From: an uncultured Flavobacteriaceae bacterium | GTDB taxonomy: Bacteria; Bacteroidota; Bacteroidia; Flavobacteriales; Flavobacteriaceae | DNA: 60,171 nt | NCBI GenBank assembly: GCA_938073895.1 | Contig: CALJFB010000009.1 | Coordinates: 1 to 60,171, forward strand | Direction of reading: 5' to 3' | Part shown: one piece after another, positions 8,307 through 17,810 of the stretch | Layout of the letters: each line of letters opens with the position of its first letter | How positions within the stretch are numbered: the first letter of the stretch is position 1 | The notes under the pieces: generated by a model | What the model saw: only the letters and a program-made list of their open reading frames with translations | Told to the model about the DNA's origin: nothing | Databases searched by the model: none | Translations under genes and position numbers: made by a program

Positions 8307-11300
8307 ATGAAAGAAGGAATCGCAGGAAAAATTGCCAAAGTCTTTATGCAGTCTAAGTTAACAATCTTGTTAATGATTGTATTTATGGTTGTTGGTGTTT
8401 ACGCATCGTTTTTAATTCCACGTGAGGAAGAACCGCAAATTGATGTGCCAATGGCAGATATTTTTGTGGGTTATCCAGGTGCAAGTCCGACAGAAGTTGA
8501 GTCGCGTGTAATTAAGCCGTTAGAGCAATTAATTTCTAATATTAAAGGTGTGGAATACGTGTATTCTACATCAATGAAGGAGCAAGGTATGGTTATCGTT
8601 CAGTTTTATGTGGGCGAAGATATTGAGCGTTCTTTTGTGAAATTATATAACGAAATTAACAAACATATGGACCAAATGCCAGCTGGCGTTACGTTTCCAT
8701 TAGTAAAAACTAGAGCGATTGACGATGTGCCAATGTTGGGTTTATCGCTGTGGAGCGAAAATTACGACGATTTCCAGTTAAATCAAATGGCGCAAGAGTT
8801 GGAAGCTGAAATTAAAAAGGTAAACAACGTTGCTATTACTCACAAAATTGGTGGTCGCGAGCGCCAATTACGTGTGGTTTTAGATAAGGATAAATTGTCT
8901 GCAAGCGGTTTGGATTTTTTATCGGTTTCTAAAATGATTAAGGCCAATAATAGCCAAATGAGTTCAGGAAGTTTCGATAAGAATGACCACGAATTTTTAA
9001 TTAATACTGGGACGTTTTTAGAAACAGCTACAGATGTTGAAAATTTGGTAGTTGGTGTGCAACAAAAGCAACCAATATATTTAAAACAGATTGCTAAAAT
9101 TATAGATGGACCAGAAGTACCACAAAATTATGTGAGTTTAGGTTTTGGAAAAGGTAGCGTAAAATCTTCTGATTATAAATCTGAATATCCTGCAGTTACT
9201 ATTTCTGTTGCTAAAAGAAAAGGAGCAGATGCAATGAAAATTGCAGAAGTAATTATTGCTAAAGTAGATTATTTGCGTAGTACTTTAATTCCTGATGATG
9301 TACATGTTGAAATTACTAGAAACTATGGAGAAACAGCATCTCATAAAGTGTCAGAATTATTGTGGCATCTTATAGGTTCTATCTTTGCCGTTACACTTGT
9401 TGTAATGTTGGCAATGGGTTGGCGAGGTGGATTAGTGGTGTTTTTATCTGTTCCAATTACGTTTGCATTAACGTTATTGAGTTATTATTTAATGGATTAT
9501 ACGTTAAACCGAATCACACTTTTCGCTTTAGTCTTTGTTACAGGAATTGTGGTGGATGATTCTATTATTATTGCCGAAAATATGCACAGGCATTTTAAAA
9601 TGAAACGTTTACCATTTAAGCAAGCAGCTTTGTATGCCATTAATGAAGTTGGAAACCCAACTATTTTAGCAACATTTACAGTAATTGCATCGGTTTTACC
9701 TATGGCTTTTGTTTCTGGATTAATGGGGCCATATATGGCGCCAATGCCAATTGGAGCATCTATTGCTATGATTTTATCTTTATTTGTAGCATTAACTATT
9801 ACACCTTATTTAGGTTTAATTTTCTTAAGAGAAAAAGATAGAAAAGGAGCTGTTGAAAAGCCAGAAAAGCCTCTAGAAGATACATTTATATACAGAGTTT
9901 ACAACAAATTTGAAAGACCTTTATTAGAAACTAAAGCAAAACGTTATTTGTTTTTAGGAGGTACTTTTTTAGTGTTAATGGGAACAATGGTATTGTTTTT
10001 TACCAATTCGGTAGCTGTAAAAATGTTACCTTTTGATAATAAGAACGAATTTCAGGTTGTTATAGATATGCCAGAAGGCACAACTTTAGAGCGCACAGCT
10101 GTTGTAGCACAGGAAATAGCACAATATTTATCTACACGACACGAAGTAGTTAATTATCAAAATTATATTGGCACATCTGCACCAATAACCTTTAATGGTT
10201 TGGTGCGTCATTATGATTTGCGCGGCGGAAGTAATATGGCAGATATTCAAGTAAATTTAATTGATAAAGGCAAACGTAGTATTCAAAGTCACGACATTGC
10301 CAAATTATTACGTCCAGAAATTCAAAAAATTGCCTCAAAGTATGGTGCTAATGTCAAGTTGGTAGAAGTGCCACCAGGACCGCCAGTTTTATCAACTATT
10401 GTTGCCGAAGTTTATGGTCCAGATTATAATGAGCAAATTAAGATAGCTAATAATATTCAAAACATCTTACAAAACACAGATGATGTGGTTGATATTGATT
10501 GGATGGTTGAAGCGGACCAAACCGAATATCAATTTGAAATTAACAAAGAAAAAGCAATGTTATATGGTGTTGCACCACAACAAATAGCATATACCATGAA
10601 TATGGCATTATCTAATAGAGCTATAACAAATTTATATGATGAAGATGCTGTTAATCAAATAGGTTTAGTATTGGCTTTAGATGAAAAAGAAAAATCTACT
10701 ATTACAGATATTTCGCAATTAAAAGTAAAATCTAAACAAGGTGCCATGATGCCAATTGCGGATTTAGTTACTATTACAGAAACTACAGCAGCTAAAAGTA
10801 TTTACCGTAAAAATCAAAAACGAGTGGTTTATGTTATGGCAGATATGGCTGGAGAATTAGAAAGTCCTGCATATGCTATTTTAGGAATGGAAGATAAATT
10901 GAAAGAAATACCATTACCAAAAGGTTACCAACTTAATGAAATGTATTTAGGTCAGCCAGAATATGAAGACAATTATACTGTAAAATGGGATGGCGAATGG
11001 CAAATAACATTAGAAGTCTTTAGAGATTTAGGAATTGCTTTTTTAGGTGCGTTAATATTAATCTATATTTTAATTGTAGGTTGGTTTCAAAACTTTAAAG
11101 CACCAATTGTAATGATGGTTGCAGTGCCATTATCTTTAATAGGAATTATTCTAGGACACTGGATTATGGGCGCCTTTTTTACAGCAACCTCTTTTATAGG
11201 AATGATTGCTTTAGCAGGAATTATGGTAAGAAATTCGGTTTTACTAATAGACTTTATTAATCTAAGAACAGCAGAAGACGTGCCGCTAAAACAGGCTTGT

Positions 11301-11501
11301 ATTGAAGCTGGTGCAGTGCGAACAACACCAATTTTGTTAACAGCAGGAACTGTAGTTATTGGCGCATTTGTTATTCTTTTTGATCCTATTTTTCAAGGAT
11401 TAGCAATATCGTTAATGGGCGGAACAATAGTATCTACTGTATTAACTCTGTTGGTTGTACCATTGGTTTATTATATGATAGAGAAGAAGAATTATAAGTA
11501 A
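8307..11501 (+). CDS. Efflux RND transporter permease subunit (AcrB/MexB superfamily)
   Basis: A 1064-residue inner-membrane proton-driven pump of normal RND length. Typical features are the N-terminal helix, the conserved IPREEEPQID and PGASPTEVE segments after TM1, two large periplasmic loops, and twelve expected membrane helices in two halves. TM4 carries the paired proton-relay aspartates D417/D418 (GIVVDDSIIIAEN). The C-terminal half has FIGMIALAGIMVRNSVLLIDF. The DD pair fits the drug/organic-compound branch better than the heavy-metal branch, but the substrate is unknown. It works with the TolC-like and adaptor genes immediately upstream. Confidence 0.93.
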   Translation: MKEGIAGKIAKVFMQSKLTILLMIVFMVVGVYASFLIPREEEPQIDVPMADIFVGYPGASPTEVESRVIKPLEQLISNIKGVEYVYSTSMKEQGMVIVQFYVGEDIERSFVKLYNEINKHMDQMPAGVTFPLVKTRAIDDVPMLGLSLWSENYDDFQLNQMAQELEAEIKKVNNVAITHKIGGRERQLRVVLDKDKLSASGLDFLSVSKMIKANNSQMSSGSFDKNDHEFLINTGTFLETATDVENLVVGVQQKQPIYLKQIAKIIDGPEVPQNYVSLGFGKGSVKSSDYKSEYPAVTISVAKRKGADAMKIAEVIIAKVDYLRSTLIPDDVHVEITRNYGETASHKVSELLWHLIGSIFAVTLVVMLAMGWRGGLVVFLSVPITFALTLLSYYLMDYTLNRITLFALVFVTGIVVDDSIIIAENMHRHFKMKRLPFKQAALYAINEVGNPTILATFTVIASVLPMAFVSGLMGPYMAPMPIGASIAMILSLFVALTITPYLGLIFLREKDRKGAVEKPEKPLEDTFIYRVYNKFERPLLETKAKRYLFLGGTFLVLMGTMVLFFTNSVAVKMLPFDNKNEFQVVIDMPEGTTLERTAVVAQEIAQYLSTRHEVVNYQNYIGTSAPITFNGLVRHYDLRGGSNMADIQVNLIDKGKRSIQSHDIAKLLRPEIQKIASKYGANVKLVEVPPGPPVLSTIVAEVYGPDYNEQIKIANNIQNILQNTDDVVDIDWMVEADQTEYQFEINKEKAMLYGVAPQQIAYTMNMALSNRAITNLYDEDAVNQIGLVLALDEKEKSTITDISQLKVKSKQGAMMPIADLVTITETTAAKSIYRKNQKRVVYVMADMAGELESPAYAILGMEDKLKEIPLPKGYQLNEMYLGQPEYEDNYTVKWDGEWQITLEVFRDLGIAFLGALILIYILIVGWFQNFKAPIVMMVAVPLSLIGIILGHWIMGAFFTATSFIGMIALAGIMVRNSVLLIDFINLRTAEDVPLKQACIEAGAVRTTPILLTAGTVVIGAFVILFDPIFQGLAISLMGGTIVSTVLTLLVVPLVYYMIEKKNYK

Positions 11502-11586
11502 AATATACTTTAGTAAAAAGTGCAGATTTTTAAAAAACAAAATTGTAAAAATCTGAGAGAAATTAAAAAAATAAAAATTAGAAAAA

Positions 11587-11772
11587 ATGTTAAATACCTA
11601 TTTTAGAGTTATAGTCGGTACAATGGTACTATTAAGTGTTTTGCTTACGGTTTACGTAAACCCAAATTGGATGTGGTTTACTGTATTTATTGGAGTTAAT
11701 TTAATTCAATCTGCCTTTACAAAATGGTGTTTATTAGAAACTATTTTAGTAAGATTAGGCGTAAAAAAATAG
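11587..11772 (+). CDS. DUF2892 family small inner membrane protein
   Basis: A 61-residue protein with two hydrophobic helices and the pattern of DUF2892/YgaP-type membrane proteins (TYFRVIVGTMVLLSVLLTVYVNPNW, then GVNLIQSAFTKWCLLETILVRLG). The segment AFTKWCLLE resembles the FTGWCPL element of the family and keeps the cysteine. Function is unknown; related domains sit beside rhodanese and efflux genes. It lies 85 bases after the RND pump on the same strand and may belong to that operon. Confidence 0.8.
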   Translation: MLNTYFRVIVGTMVLLSVLLTVYVNPNWMWFTVFIGVNLIQSAFTKWCLLETILVRLGVKK

Positions 11773-12215
11773 TAGACTCTTTTTTGAGTTTTGGATATGG
11801 TTACTAATTATTATTTCTATTTTTTTTATTATTAGTAAGCCATAATAAGTTAAAGTAACGAGAAAAAAAATTAGTATTAATAGAGGTAATAAATTTAGCG
11901 TTTAAAAAAAAATGTTCTAAATAAAAGCTTGCTTATTTTACGGATTTAGTGCCAATAAAATATATTTAAAATGTAATTTTTTTTCGTTTTCTATAAAATT
12001 TAAAATTTGTTAGAATTAAAGTGTTTACATATATCAGAAAAAAAAAGAGTAAAATAATCTAAACATTAAATGTTTTTAGAAGCTCTACCTAATTGTTGTT
12101 TTTAAATTAAAAAGCATCAAATTTATGTATAAATTTGATGCTTTAATTATAGGTTTAAACGTTAAGTGCAATTAGTAACAGGACCTTTTTGAAGATTAAA
12201 TTACTGTAAATTAAA
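11773..12215. other. Convergent intergenic region
   Basis: A 443-base AT-rich spacer between a plus-strand and a minus-strand gene. It has no supportable ORF. A strong bidirectional hairpin lies at 12111-12144; the other 300 or so bases show nothing I can name. Confidence 0.7.
12111..12144. terminator. Bidirectional intrinsic terminator
   Basis: A perfect 15-bp stem (12111-12125 with 12130-12144) around a TGTA loop. The arms begin with AAA and end with TTT so it can act on both strands. It sits between convergent genes, 70 bases past the end of lptB and about 340 bases past the DUF2892 gene. Confidence 0.7.
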
Positions 12216-12956
12216 CTACTCTCTAATTTTCTTTCTACGTAGTTCAAAATTTTGCCCTAAATAGACTTTTCTAACCATTTCGTCGCTTGCTAATTCTTCT
12301 GGAACACCAGCTTTTAGAATGCTTCCTTCAAACATTAAATAAGTTCTGTCTGTAATAGCTAAAGTTTCTTGTACGTTGTGGTCTGTAATAAGTATTCCAA
12401 TGTTTTTTTTGGTTAATTGCGCTACAATACGTTGAATATCTTCTACAGCAACAGGATCTACACCAGCAAATGGTTCGTCTAATAAAATAAAGTTAGGATC
12501 TGTAGCCAATGCACGTGCAATTTCTGTTCTACGTCTTTCTCCACCAGATAGTAAGTCGCCACGACTTTTTCTAATATGGCCTAAACTAAACTCGTCTATA
12601 AGTTCTTCCATTTTATCCAATTGTTGCTTTTTAGACAACTTGGTTAATTGAAGTACACTTAAAATATTATCTTCAATACTTAATTTTCTAAAAACTGAAG
12701 CTTCTTGTGCTAAATAGCCAATACCATTTTGTGCACGTTTGTACATTGGATAATCTGTAATATCGGTATCATCTAAAAAAATTTTTCCCGCATTAGGTTT
12801 AACCAAACCAACTGTCATATAAAAAGAAGTTGTTTTTCCAGCACCATTTGGTCCTAAAAGCCCAACAATTTCACCTTGATTAACCTCAAGAGAAACGTCT
12901 TTAACGACTTTTCGTCCGTTGTAAGACTTCATTAAATTTTCTGCGCGTAATTTCAT
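12216..12956 (-). CDS. lptB: LPS export ABC transporter ATP-binding protein LptB
   Basis: A 246-residue ABC ATPase. Walker A is GPNGAGKT (35-42), the signature LSGGERRR is at 136-143, and Walker B with its catalytic glutamate is FILLDEP (156-162). The [16 protein letters not shown] stretch is characteristic of LptB rather than general ABC ATPases. LptB pairs with LptF/LptG to lift LPS from the inner membrane onto the Lpt bridge. The partner permeases are not in this window. It is last in a same-strand cluster with kdsD, tatC and a CMD protein; kdsD makes a precursor of Kdo, so the cluster is partly LPS-related. Confidence 0.95.
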   Translation of the reverse strand: MKLRAENLMKSYNGRKVVKDVSLEVNQGEIVGLLGPNGAGKTTSFYMTVGLVKPNAGKIFLDDTDITDYPMYKRAQNGIGYLAQEASVFRKLSIEDNILSVLQLTKLSKKQQLDKMEELIDEFSLGHIRKSRGDLLSGGERRRTEIARALATDPNFILLDEPFAGVDPVAVEDIQRIVAQLTKKNIGILITDHNVQETLAITDRTYLMFEGSILKAGVPEELASDEMVRKVYLGQNFELRRKKIRE

Positions 12957-13031
12957 AGGTGCTAAATTAAAATTCTAAAATAGGTATTTAATTGAAAGTG
13001 GAAATAAATTTGACTTGTTTTTATACTAAGT

Positions 13032-13379
13032 TTAACTTTGCAGTTCTAATGCGTCCCAATATTCGTAAGCTTTTCTTAAGTGTGGAATTACAATAGTTCC
13101 ACCAATTAAATTCCCAATGCTTAAGGTTTCTACAACTTGCTCTTTAGATAAACCTTCTTTATGGCAGGCTTCTAAATGGTATTTTACACAATCGTCGCAA
13201 CGTAATACTAACGATGCTACTAAGCCTAGAAGTTCTTTTGTTTTTACATCTAAGGCACCTTCTGCAAAAGCGTTTGTATCTAAATTAAAAATTCGTTTGA
13301 TTACTTTGTTTTTATCCTCTAAAATTTTGTCGTTCATTTTAGTGCGATAATCATTGAATTCTTTAACGATATCAGACAT
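13032..13379 (-). CDS. Carboxymuconolactone decarboxylase family protein (AhpD-like)
   Basis: A 115-residue all-helical CMD-fold protein. It carries the redox motif C61-D-D-C64-x3-H68 (RCDDCVKYHLEA), as in AhpD-type peroxidase partners, so a thiol-disulfide role is more likely than true decarboxylation. This is inference from the motif. Its start overlaps the tatC stop by 8 bases, so the two are probably co-transcribed and may be translationally coupled. No signal peptide is seen. Confidence 0.88.
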   Translation of the reverse strand: MSDIVKEFNDYRTKMNDKILEDKNKVIKRIFNLDTNAFAEGALDVKTKELLGLVASLVLRCDDCVKYHLEACHKEGLSKEQVVETLSIGNLIGGTIVIPHLRKAYEYWDALELQS

Positions 13380-14196
13380 TTTTTAAATCTTTTTTAGTTT
13401 CTTTTTTTACTACAAATTTTGCAATAAATATACTTATTTCATATAATATTAAAACAGGAATAGCTACTATTATCTGGCTAGCAACGTCTGGTGGCGTTAT
13501 TATTGCCGATAGGATAAGTACTAAAACCAAAGCTATTTTTCTGTTTCGTCTTAAAAATTCTGGTGTTACCAAGCCTACTTTGGCTAAGAAGTAAATAATT
13601 ATAGGTAATTCGAAAATTAAACCACTTGCTAGAACAGATGCACGTAATAAACCAATGTAAGAATCTAAATCAAATTCGTTACTAATACTGTCACTTACAT
13701 TATAGGTTCCTAAAAAGTTAATAGACAATGGTGTTATAATATAATAACCAAATAACACACCTAAAAAGAATAAGATAGAAGATACGATAATAAAACCTCT
13801 AGAACTTTTACGCTCGTTAGATTTCATTCCTGGACTAATAAATTTCCAAAGCTGATAGATAATATATGGAAACGCTATAATAAATCCAGCTAAAATAGAT
13901 GTCCAAATATGCGCAGAAAATTGGGTTGCCATTGTTCTTGCTTGGATTTTAAAGGGAAATTCGTCTGCACAAAGTGTGGTGTCCATATTAAAGTACGTTG
14001 CTATATCACAAAGTAATTTATAAGTAGGAAAATCCATGTTTTTAGGACCAAAAAGTACCGTATCAAAAATAAAAGATTTGAATACAAAAGCTATAGATGC
14101 TGCAATTAAAATAGCAATACAAATTCTAATTAAATGCCATCTTAAATCTTCTAAATGATCAAGAAAAGACATTTCGTCTATGTTTTTTTTAGCCAT
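13372..14196 (-). CDS. tatC: Sec-independent protein translocase subunit TatC
   Basis: A 274-residue integral membrane protein with six predicted helices. The N-terminus (MSFLDHLEDLRWHLIRICIAILIA) contains the conserved LDHLEDLR element that helps bind twin-arginine signals, and the FAFELPIII-like loop appears here as GLIFELPIIIYFLA. TatC with TatA exports folded proteins across the inner membrane. The start codon shares one base with the kdsD stop (TAATG), which points to translational coupling. TatA is not in this window. A possible Tat substrate with the motif KRRQFIKK is encoded at 50956-51873. Confidence 0.95.
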   Translation of the reverse strand: MAKKNIDEMSFLDHLEDLRWHLIRICIAILIAASIAFVFKSFIFDTVLFGPKNMDFPTYKLLCDIATYFNMDTTLCADEFPFKIQARTMATQFSAHIWTSILAGFIIAFPYIIYQLWKFISPGMKSNERKSSRGFIIVSSILFFLGVLFGYYIITPLSINFLGTYNVSDSISNEFDLDSYIGLLRASVLASGLIFELPIIIYFLAKVGLVTPEFLRRNRKIALVLVLILSAIITPPDVASQIIVAIPVLILYEISIFIAKFVVKKETKKDLKNV

Positions 14197-15164
14197 TATA
14201 AAATGCCTTCTTTAATTAAATCGTGAATATGTACAATACCATCGTACTTATGGTCTTTTACAACTACAAGTTGAGATATTCCGTGTTTTTCAAAAACTTC
14301 TTTAGCATCTACCGCCATAGCATTAGAGGCTATTGTTTTTGGATTTACACTCATAATATCTTGTGCGGTTAGATCTGTAAAATTATCTGTTTTGGTAAGC
14401 ATACGTCTTAAATCGCCATCGGTAATAATTCCAATAACGTTTCCGTTTTCTACAACAGCAGTAACACCAAGGCGTTTTTCGGATATTTCTAAAATAACGT
14501 CTTTAATTGATGTACTTGGAGTAACCTGAGGTTTTTCGTTTACCTGAGACATATCGTTTACACGTAAATATAGTTTTTTACCTAAAGCACCGCCAGGATG
14601 ATATTTAGCAAAATCGTTACTTGTAAAATTCTGAATTTTTAGTAAGCAAACCGCTAAAGCGTCTCCTAAAACCAATTGTGCAGTCGTGCTTGTGGTTGGT
14701 GCTAAATTATTTGGGCAAGCTTCTTTTTCTACATAAGCATTTAAAACAAAATTGGCTTCTGTTCCTAGAAAAGATTGGTTATTTCCAGTTATGGCAATCA
14801 TTTTATTACCTGCTTTTTTTATAAAAGGCACTAAAACTTTAATTTCTGGAGTATTTCCACTTTTAGAAATACAAATAACAACATCATCTTTAAGAATTAG
14901 ACCTAAATCGCCGTGTATTGCATCTGCAGCATGCATAAAAACAGCTGGTGTTCCAGTACTATTCATTGTAGCTACAATTTTAGTTGCTATAATGGCACTT
15001 TTACCAATTCCAGTAATAATTACACGACCTTTAGAATGGTGTATTAATTCTACAGCATTGTAAAAATCGTCATTAATTAAACTAACTAAGTTAGATATAG
15101 ACTGACTTTCTAGTAAAACTGTGTCTTTTGCTAATTGGGTAATAGATTCTTTATTATGAGTCAT
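14196..15164 (-). CDS. kdsD: KpsF/GutQ-type arabinose-5-phosphate isomerase
   Basis: A 322-residue cytoplasmic enzyme interconverting ribulose-5-phosphate and arabinose-5-phosphate, the first step towards Kdo for LPS. The N-terminal SIS domain (about 35-180) has VIITGIGKSAIIATKIVATMNSTG and the CISKSGNTPE phosphosugar loop. Two CBS domains follow (about 205-320), including GVTAVVENGNVIGIITDGDLRR. Length and domain order match KdsD. It heads the kdsD-tatC-CMD-lptB cluster and is divergent from recQ. Confidence 0.93.
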   Translation of the reverse strand: MTHNKESITQLAKDTVLLESQSISNLVSLINDDFYNAVELIHHSKGRVIITGIGKSAIIATKIVATMNSTGTPAVFMHAADAIHGDLGLILKDDVVICISKSGNTPEIKVLVPFIKKAGNKMIAITGNNQSFLGTEANFVLNAYVEKEACPNNLAPTTSTTAQLVLGDALAVCLLKIQNFTSNDFAKYHPGGALGKKLYLRVNDMSQVNEKPQVTPSTSIKDVILEISEKRLGVTAVVENGNVIGIITDGDLRRMLTKTDNFTDLTAQDIMSVNPKTIASNAMAVDAKEVFEKHGISQLVVVKDHKYDGIVHIHDLIKEGIL

Positions 15165-15381
15165 TAATTATTCTTTTAGGATAACAAAGATTTAGGTTTC
15201 TTTATTAAATGTTAAAGTCTGCGAGAAATTTTAATTCATGCAAATTTAATTAAAAAATAATCGCTATTTTTATATTTTAAATGTAATTATATTTTACCTT
15301 TAAAAAGAATTAGTAAATTTAATTTTATAGTGCCGTATAAATTTAAATTAAAAACAACCAACAATTAAGTATACCCTTATT

Positions 15382-17574
15382 TTGAGAGATCGTATTTATT
15401 CAGATTTAAAGAAGTTTTTTGGATTTAGTGAGTTTAAAGGCTTACAAGAACCTGTAATAGAAAGTATTTTAGCTAAAAAGAACACTTTTGTTATCATGCC
15501 AACTGGTGGCGGAAAATCGTTATGTTTTCAATTGCCAGCATTAATGCAAGAAGGAACTGCAATTGTTGTATCGCCTTTAATTGCATTAATGAAAAACCAA
15601 GTGGATGCTATTCGTGGAATTTCAGACGAGCATGGAATAGCACACGTTTTAAATTCATCTTTAAATAAAACCGAAGTTAAACAAGTTAAGGCAGACATTA
15701 CAAGTGGAATTACAAAATTACTTTATGTAGCACCAGAATCTTTAACTAAAGAAGAAAATATTGAGTTTCTACGAAGTGTAACCGTATCTTTTGTTGCTAT
15801 TGATGAAGCACATTGTATTAGCGAATGGGGACACGATTTTAGACCAGAATACAGAAACCTAAAGAGTATTATTAGTAGAATTGGCGATAATATTCCAATT
15901 ATTGGACTTACTGCAACTGCTACACCAAAAGTACAAGAAGACATCTTAAAGAATTTAGGAATGAGTGACGCTAAAACATTTAAAGCGTCATTTAACAGAC
16001 CTAATTTATATTACGAAATACGTCCTAAAACAAAATCTGTAGACGTTGACATTATTAAGTTTATTAAACAAAACGAAGGTAAATCTGGAATTGTTTATTG
16101 TTTAAGCCGTAAAAAAGTAGAAGAATTAGCGCAGGTTTTACAAGTAAATGGCATAAAAGCCATTCCGTATCATGCAGGTTTAGAAGCTAAAAGACGTGCA
16201 TCACATCAAGACATGTTTTTAATGGAAGATGTAGATGTTGTTGTGGCTACCATTGCATTTGGTATGGGAATAGATAAGCCAGATGTGCGATTTGTTATTC
16301 ACCACGATATTCCAAAAAGTATAGAAAGTTATTACCAAGAAACTGGTCGTGCCGGTAGAGATGGCGGCGAAGGCCATTGCTTAGCCTTTTACGCTTATAA
16401 AGATGTAGAAAAATTAGAGAAATTCATGTCAGGAAAACCCGTGGCAGAGCAAGAAATTGGTCAGGCGCTGTTACAAGAAGTTGTAGCTTATGCCGAAACT
16501 TCAATATCTAGAAGACAATTTATCCTACATTATTTTGGAGAGAAATTTGATACAGAAACAGGCGATGGTGGCGATATGGACGACAATATGCGTTTTCCAA
16601 AAAAGAAAAATGAAGCCAAAGATGATGTTGTTATCCTATTAAATGTAATTAAAGGTTCTCATGAAAAGTACAAGTCTAAAGATTTAGTAAGTGTAATTAC
16701 AGGTAAAGAAAATGCCTTAATTAACTCACATAAAAGTAACGAACAACCATTTTTTGGAATTGGAAAATCTAAAACCAAAAACTATTGGATGGCTTTATTA
16801 CGCCAGGTTTTAGTAGCACGTTTTCTTAAAAAAGATATAGAAACTTATGGTGTTATTAAATTAGCACCAACAGCTAAAGATTATTTAGAAAATCCAACAT
16901 CTTTTATGATGACGGAAGATCATGTGTTCGACGAAACTAAAGACGACAGTATTGTTACCGCAAAATCCGGAAGTGGAGCCGTTGCCGATGAGAAATTAAT
17001 GGCAATGCTTAAAGATTTACGAAAAAAGAATGCTAAGAAATTAGGCATTCCACCATTTGTAATCTTTCAAGATCCATCTTTAGAAGATATGTCTTTAAAA
17101 TATCCAGTAGCTTTATCAGAATTATATAACGTACATGGCGTTGGAGAAGGAAAAGCTAAAAAATACGGAAAAGACTTTGTGGCTTTAATTGCAAGTTATG
17201 TCGAAGAAAATGACATTACAAGACCAGACGATTTAGTTGTAAAATCTACAGGAACAAATTCGGCATTAAAACTATATATTATTCAAAGTGTAGATAGAAA
17301 ATTACCATTAACAGATATTGCCTCTGCAAAAGGTATGGAAATGGAAGCTTTTATTAAAGAAATGGAAGCTATTGTATTTTCTGGAACTAAATTAAATATA
17401 GATTATTGGATTGAAGATGTTTTAGATGAAGACCAGCAAGAGGAAATTCATGATTATTTTATGGAAGCTGAAACCGATAAAATAGACGATGCTGTAGAAG
17501 AATTTGATGGCGATTATGAAGACGAAGAATTACGTTTGTATCGTATTAAATTTATTAGTGAAGTTGCTAATTAG
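15382..17574 (+). CDS. recQ: ATP-dependent DNA helicase RecQ, lacking zinc-binding cysteines
   Basis: A 730-residue superfamily 2 helicase. It shows PTGGGKS (40-46), DEAHCISEWGHDFRP (141 on), TATATP, and motif VI with QETGRAGRDG. A winged-helix region and a C-terminal HRDC-like segment follow. In the RecQ C-terminal region (about 370-402) the cysteines that bind zinc in E. coli RecQ are missing: the usual CRR is SRR, and an acidic stretch (ETGDGGDMDDN) replaces the CxxC knuckle. The protein is longer than the E. coli enzyme. It starts at TTG 15382; no ATG or GTG lies between the upstream stop at 15349 and 15382. Role: repair and recombination intermediate processing. Confidence 0.9.
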   Translation: MRDRIYSDLKKFFGFSEFKGLQEPVIESILAKKNTFVIMPTGGGKSLCFQLPALMQEGTAIVVSPLIALMKNQVDAIRGISDEHGIAHVLNSSLNKTEVKQVKADITSGITKLLYVAPESLTKEENIEFLRSVTVSFVAIDEAHCISEWGHDFRPEYRNLKSIISRIGDNIPIIGLTATATPKVQEDILKNLGMSDAKTFKASFNRPNLYYEIRPKTKSVDVDIIKFIKQNEGKSGIVYCLSRKKVEELAQVLQVNGIKAIPYHAGLEAKRRASHQDMFLMEDVDVVVATIAFGMGIDKPDVRFVIHHDIPKSIESYYQETGRAGRDGGEGHCLAFYAYKDVEKLEKFMSGKPVAEQEIGQALLQEVVAYAETSISRRQFILHYFGEKFDTETGDGGDMDDNMRFPKKKNEAKDDVVILLNVIKGSHEKYKSKDLVSVITGKENALINSHKSNEQPFFGIGKSKTKNYWMALLRQVLVARFLKKDIETYGVIKLAPTAKDYLENPTSFMMTEDHVFDETKDDSIVTAKSGSGAVADEKLMAMLKDLRKKNAKKLGIPPFVIFQDPSLEDMSLKYPVALSELYNVHGVGEGKAKKYGKDFVALIASYVEENDITRPDDLVVKSTGTNSALKLYIIQSVDRKLPLTDIASAKGMEMEAFIKEMEAIVFSGTKLNIDYWIEDVLDEDQQEEIHDYFMEAETDKIDDAVEEFDGDYEDEELRLYRIKFISEVAN

Positions 17575-17680
17575 TACCTAAACCTTTAAACTTATTTAAG
17601 TATTTTAGTTTTACAAGAAAAGGTGTTTTAATAAATTTAGATAGCTAAAGCTACAGAGTAACAACAGTTAACTTTTAAAA

Positions 17681-17719
17681 TGAAGCTATTAAATTATTTC
17701 TATTAATTTAATAGCTTCA
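17681..17719. terminator. Perfect 16-bp hairpin downstream of recQ
   Basis: TGAAGCTATTAAATTA (17681-17696) pairs perfectly with 17704-17719 around a 7-base loop. There is no clean T run after it on the plus strand, so it is either an atypical terminator for recQ or a processing/stability hairpin. The PPIase promoter lies 60 bases further on. Confidence 0.5.
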
Positions 17720-17780
17720 AGATTAAAGAGTCTTTATTCTCTTTTCTTAATACTATTTTCCTAATTCATAAATCATTCAG

Positions 17781-17788
17781 TATCTTTG
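17781..17788 (+). promoter_or_regulatory. -7 box (TATCTTTG) of the peptidylprolyl isomerase gene
   Basis: An exact TAnnTTTG match 22 bases before the ATG at 17811. The -33 region is T-rich but without a clear TTTG. Confidence 0.6.
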
Positions 17789-17810
17789 CAGCTCATAAAA
17801 AAAATAAGTC

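Noticed and set aside
13117-13350. Antisense ORF in the CMD gene and similar shadows elsewhere
   Set aside because: No motif, signal peptide or promoter; fully covered by conserved genes on the other strand.
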